Shown here: positions 55,064 through 64,000 of the stretch, piece by piece
Layout: the number at the start of each line of letters is the position of its first letter
Numbering within the stretch: the stretch's first letter is position 1
Assembly (NCBI GenBank): GCA_014904985.1
Contig: MU128928.1
Location: forward strand, 1 to 64,000
DNA length: 64,000 nucleotides
Direction: 5' to 3'
Source: Hydnum rufescens UP504
Lineage: Eukaryota > Basidiomycota > Agaricomycetes > Cantharellales > Hydnaceae
Notes under the pieces: generated by a model
Seen by the model: the letters and a program-made list of their open reading frames with translations, nothing else
Told to the model about the DNA's origin: nothing
Databases searched by the model: none
Program-made: the position numbers and the translations under genes

Positions 55064-56972
55064 CACCTTGGTCAGTCATCTAAGCCTACCCAATTAGGTA
55101 CCACTTCCAGGGACAGATAATGGACCTAACATGGTCCCATCACTATTTCGGCCAAATTCGGTCATTTAGGTCTTTCCCTTTGAAATCTCTCACTCAAGCT
55201 TCTGGCTGAAAATTGGCCGAACATTGGCCAAAATGATGGCTTAGAGCTCAAGCCCTTAGAACACTTTAATTAAAGGCCATTATAGATGGCTTCAAGTCTG
55301 CCTTTAAGGAATCAAACTTAAACTTAGGAATTTTTAGATATAATCAAACAGTTTTTAGAATATAACAGTACTATATACACAAGATATCATAACCATATGG
55401 TACTGTTCAACTGCATCTTCAGAAAGAGTTGAGGAGAAGAAGGGAGGAGGAGCAAAACACTTGAAAAAGAGAGAAGATAAAGACTCGACCGAAAGGGAAT
55501 TGTCTCTCTCGAGTTGAGGGTGCTATCTGGAAGGGTTTGCATATCCTTGATGAGGCTGACTAGGTGACAATCGTGTGCCACCACGATGGTTGGCAGATGA
55601 AAAATGTGGGTGGCAATTATCGCATATCTAAGCTGGAAGGTTGCACGCCGAATCCGACATCATCAAGCCCGTGAGGTGCAAACATGAATGTCTGGTATGC
55701 GGAGGAACATGATGCTATTCAGATGGCGATCCATGAGGCCGGTATGCACTCCAATGAACACATGTTGACTTGAATTCCTTTATGAATCACTTACAGGACT
55801 GGATTCTGCCCTTCGCTGTTCACCTTCTACACAAATTTCACAGATCTCAACAACCCTCGGAGAATTGTGGGAATCATTCTCTCTCTCAACTAACCCTACC
55901 CCTTCCAACATACGATCTATCATGCCTTTCCGCTCGAATAGCGTACATGCAGACGTCACACATGTCCACGCTCTGTCTAACACCCTTTTCCCCGAAGGTT
56001 TTGACAACACAAGCGCTTGATTCAGATTGGTGAAGATTGCAGTCGAACAATGTGAAAAAATTCTAGCAGTCACCTCCGAGGTGCTCTAGGAAAATAGACG
56101 AAAACGAAGAATGCAGTCAACGTGACATCTGCTCTGATGACTCTGTAAATACATATGAATCCAAATAGAGTCTTGCATTGTGTCTGGATTTGACAGATAA
56201 TAAAATCAATGTTGCATTCCGTTGTATTGGAACAAAGTCGGGTTTAGATAGCTCTCCAAGTTCGAGGTCGGATGGAATATGGCACTGACAAACTAGTGTT
56301 TCTGCGACTCAGCTCAAACTCTGGAATTCTTGGTCTGGGGACACCCAAAGTTGGCCTTGGGACACCCAGGGTTAGGCTGTGGGACACCTGAATTAGGCCA
56401 TGGGATCCTCAGATAGGGGTTGGTCTGCCTAGTGTCCGCGACTCAAAGTCACGAAAATCTTTCTCATCTGTTGTAGTTGGTGACTCTGCAACTTGACTTG
56501 ATTCGACTCGACTTGACTTGACTTGACTCGGCTTGACTTGACTTGACTTGACTTGACTTGACTCGACTTGACTTGACTTGACTCAACTTGACTTGACTCA
56601 ACTTGACTCAGTTGAGCATCAGCATGTAAGTAAATAAAGTATGTACAGTTTAAGTGCTTATGGAAAAGGTGGGAGGGCAAAGGAAATACAATCAATCCAT
56701 TGAGATTAAGTTTCCATCAACTAATTAAGAAAACTAAAACTATGCACATTTGGAAGGAGAAAATTCTTGAAAGGGCTGAAGCAAGGAATATTCAGAAGGC
56801 AGGTAGTGCTGCGGGTGACAGACTTCATGAGACTCACGATGAAGTGCACAAGCTTCACAACTTGTGATGAAGTTCGTGAGGTTTGCGAGACTCGCGACGA
56901 GGTTCATGAGATTGAGACTCATGGGGAAGTTTGTGAGGTTGGCGAGAGTCGTGATGAAGTTCATAAGGAGAC
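55064..56972 (+). mobile_element. B-type end with unrelated interior
   Basis: CACCTTGGTCAGTCATC and the inner TAGGTACCA hairpin (one arm decayed) are present to about 55170. The rest is not like the intron arrays. No confident gene: 55780-56073 (minus) has 97 open codons without recognisable motif. A run of GAGACTCRCGATGAAGTT words lies at 56820-56960. Confidence 0.5.
56487..56612 (+). repeat. ACTTG pentanucleotide repeat
   Basis: About 24 tandem ACTTG units with occasional ACTCG and ACTCA variants. The T/C and A/G variation at one position again fits CpG decay. Confidence 0.9.
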
Positions 56973-58455
56973 CAGGCTGGTCAGTCACATGGGGGACCTA
57001 ATTTAGGTACCACTTTCGGGGCAGAAAATGGTACCTAATAGGTCCCCCAGACCTTATGGCCAAATCAGGCTGTTCCAATTCAGTTTTTGGGCCATCTATC
57101 GGCCAATCCATGGCTGTGCCAGGTTATATACTTATTTATTATTATTTGTTTACTATTTATTATTATTATTATTACTATTATTATATACATATTATACTAT
57201 ACCCCCCGGGGTCTGCCACCACAGGGGGGGATAGTTTATGCAGGTCACGTGCCCACATATACCCACCGTACCCTCCGCAGCGAGTGCGGTCGGGGGCCGG
57301 TTCCTTTTGGGCACTCCCTCACGGGGTCGGTCTTCGTTTGTGGGGGTTCGTTTGTAGTTATTGTTTGCCGCGTCTCGTTCGGCCGGTTCTGCTTGGGGGC
57401 TCACGGGGATTCTGGTTCAGGATCTAGAGAAATAAATAATAAAATATTAGTACAACTGTAATGCAGCGCAAAAAGAGCAGCTTATGCTGCTCTTTTTGCG
57501 CCACAAGAATAAGAAATAAAAAAATAAGAAAAAACATACTTGTAGTACCCCACACCCGCTGCAGCGGTGTGGGGTACTGGGGCCATGTACTCTGGCTGGT
57601 ATGTACGGCGGTTCGTACAGGTGCCCGTTGTTCGGGCGTTGATAAGGGGGTTATGGGGGTGTTGCGTCGGTATTTATTTGCAGGGCATGTTAAGACCTAC
57701 AGATAAACCTTTTTAATTAGTTAAGAATTAAAAACCACACAAAAAGAGCAGCTTTCGCTGCTCTTTTTGCGTGGCTGTAGCTACTAGGGTGGTGGGGGCT
57801 TACCTTATATAGAACCACACACCCGCCGTGGCGGGTGTGTGATTCTGGGCCCTTGTTCTTTATTTGGCGCGTTGCCGTGTCGTGTTGCTGTGTCGCGTTG
57901 TTATGTTGCATTGTTGTGCCACGTTCCCGTGTTGTGCTGTGGTGTATCGCGCTGCCGGGTTGCCGTGTCGCGTTGTCTCATCGTTTCACAGGTTATCTTC
58001 GTGCGTTGGATGGGCTCCTATCTGGAATAAAGTGCATCAGTGAAAAAAATCCCAAAGCAGTGCAAAAAGAGCAGCTTACACTGCTCTTTTTGCGCCACAA
58101 CAATAAAAAATAAAAATAAACCTTGTAGTACCCCACACCTGCTGTAGCGGGTGTGGGGTACTGCGGTCCGTTGTTCGGGTGTCGATAGTCAGGGGTTACG
58201 GGGGCTCTCGCATGGGTATTCGTTCGTGTGGGAAGTGATGACCTATAATACAAGACTATATGTTAGTTAAGAGTTAAAGACCATGCAAAAAGAGCAGCTT
58301 TCGCTGCTCTTTTTGCATGGCTGTAGCTACTGAGGGGGGGGGACTTATCTTATATGGAACCACACACCCGCCGTGGCGGGTGTGTGATTCCGGGCCCTCG
58401 TTTGGCGCGTTGCCATATGTCACATCGTCATTGTCGCGTTGTTGTCATGTCGTGT
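56973..58455 (+). mobile_element. Foldback element copy 4, left arm only
   Basis: It has an A-type end (CAGGCTGGTCAGTCACATG), AT-rich run, C/G patch and minus-strand units at 57424-57539 and 57697-57803, then two decayed units (58021-58120, donor GTTTAT; about 58237-58352, donor position reads ATAAGT). It is cut at 58456 by a B-type end. Confidence 0.78.
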
Positions 58456-59349
58456 CACCTTGGTCAGTCATCTAAGCCTACCTAGTTAGGTACCACTTCC
58501 GGGGCAGATAATGGTACCTAAGTAGGTCCCATCACTATTCCGGCCGAAATGGCCATTTTTATGATTTCACCTCCTGGACCAGAATTGGCCGAAATGGCCG
58601 AAAATTGGCCGAAAATTGGCCAAACTGGGACTTGGAGAGAATCTCAGACTTGCAGGACAGCAGGCCATGCGGGCTTATCGGGGATAATCACCAGTAATTA
58701 TTATTATATTCCCCCTCTGGTGTTTCATTTATAGTTATTTATTTATTATCATTATCACTATATACACCAGGTGGGGGCTGTTTTCATTTGGCAGTCTCAT
58801 GTTTTGTTCTTATGAACTAATGTATTTATTTATTTAAAATTCAATTAAAAAAACATACCACACACCCGCTAGGGCAGGTGTGTGGTACCATTCATTGTTT
58901 CCTCAGGACTTAGGACAGGGGGTTGTCCGGTGTTCAGATGTGGGTTCAGGCGGCATGTTGCTGGGGTGTCAGGCAGCAAAACAGTAAGGAGGAAATTCAA
59001 AGCAGCACAAAAAGAGCAGCTATCACTGCTCTTTTTGTGCCACTTGCAAATAAAATAAAAATAAAAATAAAAGACCACACCCCGCTGAGGGGCTATGTGG
59101 TACTGGCATTTCTGCCTTGGGGCTTGGATGGGGGCTCGCCCGGCTCGTTGGTGGCCATTTGGGCGGGCGTGGCTTGGTGGTTCACCATTGTGTGGGTCAT
59201 TCGGGGGTTGTGGCTCTCTGTCGTCGTTTCGGGACCTTTAAATTTGATCCTAGAATGGAATGATAACATACATTAGTAAAAAAATTCGAAGTGACGCCGG
59301 AGGAGCAGCTTGCGCTGCTCCTTTGGCGTCACTGTAGATGTAGAAAGTT

Positions 59350-61207
59350 GAAAAAAAAAATACCTTGTAGTACCACACAACCTTGCATTGGCAGGTGTGT
59401 GGTACTGCGTTTTTGCCCGGGTTCCGTACCCTCTCAGCTGCCGTTTTCCGTACAGTGGGTTCGGGGTTTTTGGGCACATACTCGCTTTGGGGGAAGGAAG
59501 AATCTAAGAATACCAAATTTAGATTAAGTAAAAGTTAAAGCAATGCAAAAAGAGCTGCCTTCCGCAGCTCTTTTTGCGCTGTTGGGGGTGCACTACCATA
59601 CATACCTGGTAAAGAACCACACACCCGCTACTGCGGTGTGTGGTTTGTCTTTGTTCGTGCATCATTGTTCACGGCGATGTTGTCGTTCCGGGGGGCTCGC
59701 TTTCGCGGTCTTCACTTGTGGTGATACCTAGAATAAAAAACTATTAGTTAAAATTAAAGCAACGCAAAAAGAGCAGCTTTCCACTGCCTTTTTGCATCGT
59801 CGGGGGTGTGTACATACCTTGCAATGAGAAAACCACACACCCGCTACTGCGGTGTGTGTGTTCTCTTCCGTGTGGTGCGTCATCGTTCGCAGAGTGTTGT
59901 CTTTCTGGGGGGGGCTTGCTTTCGTGGGTCTCCATTTGTGACAATACTAAGAAAAGAACTCATTAGTTAATAATTATAAGCGACACAAAAGAGCAAGCCT
60001 TTCACCGCTCTTTTTGCATCGCAGGGGTGTGTTACATACCTTGCATAGATAGAACCACACCACCGCTACTGCAGGTGTGTGGTTCTCTTCGTGTGGTGCG
60101 TCCGTCATTCGCGGGGGTGTTGTCATTCTGGGGCTTGCTTCGCGTCTCCATTGTGACAATACCTAGAAAGAAATCATTAGTTAAAAAATTAAAACGACAC
60201 AAAAAGAGGCAGCTTTCACTGCTCTTTGCATCGTCGGGGTGCGTTACATACATAAGATAGAACCACACACCCGCTACTGCGGGTGTGGTTATGGTGTGTT
60301 CGTCATTCGCAGTCCTCCCTTGCGGCGTGGTGGGCTTGCTCCGTGAGTCTCATTTGTAGATACTATGAATGAAAAATTATTAGTTAAAAATGAAAAATGA
60401 TGCAAAAAAGAGCAGCTTTTCCTGCCTTTTTGCACGTGTCGGGGTAACATACATAACGAGTATAAAACCACAACACTGCAGCACGGGTGTTTGGTTCTCT
60501 TCATGTGGTGCAGTCATTTGCTGGGGTGCTGTCATTCTGGCTTGCTTTCGGGTTCATTTGTGCGATACCTGATAAAATATTATATTCAAAAATAAAGTGA
60601 CACAAAAAGAGCAGCTGTCGGCTGCTCTTTTTGCGCGGGGTACATTACATACCTTGGTATAGAACCACACCCCCGCTACTGCAGGGTGTTGTCGTCCCTT
60701 TCGTTGGCATTGTTGTTCGCCGGTCTAGTGCGCTCCCTTTGTTGTTCTCCTTGTGCGGGTCCTTTGTTGTTTGCTGGTCTCCTTTGTTGTTCAGTCTCCT
60801 TTGTTTTCTGGGGGGCTTGCTCCGCAGGTCCTCATTTGTGGCAGGTCAGGCCTCCTTGTTGGCACCTGGGACAAAGCCATATCCTAGAATAATAAGAGTT
60901 GTTAGTAAAGAAATTAAAACCAGTGCAAAAAAGAGTAGCTTTCTACTCTTTTTGCGCTGTTGTACCTACTAAAATGGAAACTTACCTTATGACCACACAC
61001 CCGCAGCAGCGGGGGTGTGGTCCGGGGTTCGGGGTCGTGTGGTGGTCATGTGTGTCGCCTTAGGATGTGGCTGCGTAGTTGCGAATTCAACGCTGGCACC
61101 TGCATACTCAAGAAGCGCCAAGTGCTGGCACTACAAGCACAGTACACATTAATAGTAAGCATGTAGATGCAAATAAATACTATATAATAAATATTTGGTC
61201 CAAGAAA
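59350..61207. other. Stretch with many small indels next to the gap
   Basis: Compared with 52843-54900 and 24900-27200, single-base losses and gains are frequent (for example ACCACACACCCGCTACTGCGGTGTG), breaking stems that are perfect elsewhere. Proximity to the gap suggests unpolished sequence rather than real decay. Confidence 0.65.
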
Positions 61208-61232
61208 NNNNNNNNNNNNNNNNNNNNNNNNN
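61208..61232. other. Assembly gap of 25 N
   Basis: The N run starts inside TCCAAGAAAATTCTAAG of the palindrome arm, whose other side resumes at 63001. Confidence 0.99.
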
Positions 61233-62256
61233 GCAACACTGGAAGTCCTCAAACCATCCAATCCCCCTGAAGATAATATTGGAAGAGATCCCAAACTGAG
61301 GGATTTCTATCAAGCCCAGTAGCCCCCCATAGTACACTGCTTCCATCAAACAGTGTGTGAATGACAAGGCAGATGAATGCCTTAAAGCCCCAACACTAGA
61401 AATGCTCCTGTGCCTTGAGTTGTTATCAGATCGTCCTGAATGTACTGGAATTGGAATGCCACGATAAAGGCCTTTCTTCCAAGCCCATATATGAGGAGAA
61501 GCATGTAGATTACATGACGAAGTGAGGGTGGGAATGAAATATCAGCTCCAAAGTGCGTTGGGAGCTCCTGAAGGTGAAATTCGCCACGGATAAGCTCGCC
61601 AATGGTACCTTTGGAAAGCCTAAATCACAGCTTTTGATCGAGCACAATATTGTATGTTTTGGTGGGGATTTGGCAACAAAGAGGCAGGAGGAGTACAGAG
61701 GTGATGAGGAGATCACACTCATCTCACTCCTGAGCATGTAGTTCACCTCCAATCGTCTCACAAATGGGACCAATGGAAAGCTGTGATTCACAGCTCCATG
61801 TCAAGCCTATTATGAAGACGATTGGAAACAACTCATGAAGATATGGGGGAAAAGGTGGGAAACAGGGCATAGGAAAGACGAAGCCACTGTGCCCCCAATA
61901 CCCCACCAAAATGCGCGATATAGGGCTTGTTTGAAAGCGTTGATTCAGGGCTTTCCATCGGGCATACGAACGCAATGAATACGACAATTGTGCTACTCCC
62001 TGAAACCACACAGAGGTGATAATAGGGACATGGCGACAATTAAGGACCCTGGTATGCCACCCTCCAGAAACCTCACAGAGGTGGTTTCTGGTTGTTGCAG
62101 TGTCCATCCCCCCCTCTTGTGCTACTCCCTGAAGCCACACAGAGGTGGAAACAACAGGGAAATGGCGACAGCTAAGGACTCTAGTATGCCACCCTCCAGA
62201 AACCTCACAGAGGTGGTTTCTGGGTGTTGCAGTGGTCATCCCCCCCCCCCTCTCCC
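61233..62256. other. Inserted sequence right of the gap, no gene recognised
   Basis: No confident coding frame. It ends in a tandem pair of 129-bp units (61988-62245), each with the hairpin CCAGAAACC...GGTTTCTGG. With 62257-63000 it separates two halves of the palindrome, so the two blocks may be one insertion or two. Confidence 0.45.
61988..62245 (+). repeat. Tandem pair, period 129 bp
   Basis: Both units begin TTGTGCTACTCCCTGAA and include CACACAGAGGTG, ACCTCACAGAGGTGGTTTCT and a C run. Confidence 0.85.
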
Positions 62257-63000
62257 CTAAAATAAAGTTCTAATGCACCTATCACACCAAAACCAGCAGA
62301 GGTGGCTTAGGGGCAGTGATAGGAATTGACACCCAGAGGGTGTCCCCAGACCTCCTGTTGATCAGGATGGAATGTGCTCAAGTCACTGTCCACTCAGAGG
62401 TGACAGTGACCTTGTGCAATGTTTCCTAAGCAGCAGCTATGGGGATTGATGCCAGATCAGTAAAAATCAAAAAGATAGTGCAAAAGAGCTGCACAGGCAG
62501 CTCTTTTTGGCACCAATGTTATATACTAGGTAGCATATACTCACCTTACTTCCACAGCCCAGGTGTTCTAGGGTGTGGTGTTGAGTTGGGGAATAAGGGT
62601 GTGGTGAGTTGCAAGGAAAGGGCACAGCCACTGTGCCTTTCCTCACAACTCAACCCACCACCTTATTCCCCACTCACACCAACACCTAGAACAACCTGGG
62701 CTGTGGAAGTAAGGTGAGTATATGCTACCTAGTATATACATTGGTGCCAAAAGAGCTGCCTGGTGCAGCTCTTTTGCACTATCTTTTGATTTTTACTGAT
62801 CTGGCATCAATCCCCATAGCTGCTGCCTTAGGAAACATTGCACAAGGTCACTGTCCACCTCTGAGTGGACAGTGACTTGAGCACATTCCATCCTGATCAA
62901 CAGGAGGTCTGGGGACACCCCTCTGGGTGTCAATTCCTATCCAGCCATAAGCCACCTCTGCATGGTTTTGGTGTGATAGGTGCATTAGAATTTATTTTAG
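62257..63000. mobile_element. Miniature foldback with one intron-like unit in each arm
   Basis: A 744-bp near-perfect palindrome centred at 62629 (GGCACAG/CCA/CTGTGCC), starting CTAAAATAAAGTTC. The left arm has a minus-strand unit 62437-62544 and the right arm a plus-strand unit 62714-62819. Each has donor AAG/GTGAGT, a hairpin AAAAGAGCTGC/GCAGCTCTTTT, branch TTTTACTGATC and acceptor CCCCATAG. The 169-nt middle is one large hairpin (ACTTCCACAGCCCAGG...). It is a minimal version of the large elements with no similarity outside these signals. Confidence 0.75.
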
Positions 63001-63397
63001 TTCTAAGAAGAAGAAGATAATGAGTCAGAGCTCAATAAGGTGTGATATGGCTAATTGCAAAGTGGATTGGGCCACTTCTATGCATCAGAATTGGCTGAAA
63101 TTTGAATATATTGATGGTATATATGCACTCTACATGGATGATGAGTTATATTGGATGTTCTGGGCATTTTTCAATTTTTCACACCTTCAATTCCCTAATT
63201 TAGGGAATTGAAGGTGTGAAAAATTGAAAAATGCCCAGAACGTCCAATATAACTTGTCGTCCATGTACAGTGCATATATACCATCAATATATTCAAATTT
63301 CGGCCAATTCTGATTCATAGAAGTGGCCCAATCCACTTTGCAATTAGCCATATCACACCTTATTGAGCTCTGACTCATTATCTTCTTCTTCTTAGAA
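63001..63397. repeat. Central palindrome of copy 5, inner part
   Basis: Centre at 63199. The arms are nearly perfect. Both strands encode the same frame of about 62 codons starting MSQSSIRCDMANCKVDW, at 63020 (plus) and 63378 (minus), running toward each other through the centre. Confidence 0.85.
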
Positions 63398-63621
63398 TTT
63401 TCTTGGACAAATATTTATTATATAGTATTTATTTTGCATCTACATGCTTACTATTAATGTGTACTGTGCTTGTAGTGTCAGCACTGGGCGCTTCTTAAAT
63501 ACTGGCAATTGCCGGTGTTGAGTTTGTATCTTCCTTCACATCTCCACAACCAAAACAAGCAACTGCCTGGAAAGGCAAGCACACGACCACACACCCGCCG
63601 CTGTGGGGGTGTGGTCACAAG

Positions 63622-63722
63622 GTGAGTGTTTCCCCTAGTAGATACAATGGCGCAAAAAGAGCAGTGCTGCTCTTTTTGCACCCCTTTGAACCTTTTTACT
63701 AACATATTTTGTATTTTTCTAG
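63622..63722 (+). other. Intron-like unit L1 of copy 5
   Basis: 101 nt. Donor AAG/GTGAGT, loopless hairpin GCAAAAAGAGCAGTGCTGCTCTTTTTGC, branch TTTACTAACA, acceptor TTTTTCTAG. Same length as its counterpart 24439-24539. The 63770-64000 minisatellite follows. Confidence 0.78.
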
Positions 63723-64000
63723 ATTGAGACCTGGGGTCCAAGGCACAACGAAAACACGCGAAACGAGGGCCCAAATGGCAATGCCCCAAGCAAAGGCACG
63801 CCAAACGATGCGATGTACAGCAACGCGCCAATGATGCAATACGTGCCAACACCCCAACAACGTGACCTACGGTACCGTGCCAACGATGCGACCTACACCA
63901 ACGCACCAACGATACAACCCACCCCAACACCCCAATGATGTGACCTACAGTACCACACCAACGACGCGACATACACCAACGCACCAACATGCCAACGACG

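Larger units (their letters stand above)
58456..64000 (-). mobile_element. Foldback element copy 5, reverse orientation, runs past the window
   Basis: It runs B-type end, right arm reversed (58850-61000), half palindrome, insertion with gap (61208-63000), the other palindrome part and left arm reversed (63480-64000), matching 24040-24700 in complement. The A-type end lies beyond 64000. Confidence 0.82.

Noticed and set aside
55780..56073. Minus-strand gene of 97 codons
   Set aside because: No motif, no supporting exon and no similarity to the nearby NLR genes that I could see.

Overview
The window looks like a transposon-rich segment of an Agaricomycete (basidiomycete) genome. The evidence is short spliceosomal introns (55-66 nt, GTRNGY donors, CTRAY-type branch points), two NACHT-WD40 (NLR-like) genes of the fungal type, a chromovirus-type Ty3/Gypsy retrotransposon, and heavy loss of CpG dinucleotides in repeats. 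No rRNA, CRISPR or prokaryotic feature was seen.

Layout. 1-9.3 kb: two copies of one LTR in opposite orientation (1-271 and 8535-9195) flank two decayed multi-exon genes of unknown function (416-3411 and 6064-8281) and a block of diverged repeats. 11.15-30.63 kb: one Ty3/Gypsy chromovirus with 580-bp LTRs and a GAAAG target duplication. It carries an ORF upstream of gag, gag, pol ending in a chromodomain, and an accessory ORF downstream of integrase. It is decayed and interrupted by two DNA elements, 18730-20653 in RNase H and 23181-27648 in the accessory ORF, each with a 7-bp target duplication. 31.4-39.9 kb: two NACHT-WD40 genes in head-to-head (divergent) arrangement, sharing about 630 bp of upstream DNA. 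Both can be spliced into open frames of 1380 and about 1069 codons. 40.9-64 kb: nested elements of the same family as 23181-27648. Each starts inside another and none closes before the window ends. A 25-base assembly gap lies at 61208-61232.

The most unusual content is the 23181-27648 family. Each element has imperfect terminal inverted repeats, a central palindrome of about 600 bp, and two divergent arrays of intron-like units pointing away from the centre. Every unit has a splice donor, a perfect 30-40-nt hairpin (AAAAAGAGCAGC-loop-GCTGCTCTTTTT), a TTAACTAAT or TTACTAAC branch point and a TTCTAG acceptor. The exon-like segments between them end in a second hairpin (ACCACACACCCGC-loop-GCGGGTGTGTGGT) 8-12 nt before the next donor. 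No transposase is visible. A second element family has inserted three times in this window, each time at the apex of the exon hairpin.

Most in-frame stops in the decayed genes are TGA, as expected from CGA-to-TGA change after CpG methylation. The two LTRs of the retrotransposon differ by about 44 sites, nearly all of them CG/TG/CA changes. The NACHT exons form a CpG-rich island (about 33.1-38.7 kb) in this depleted landscape.
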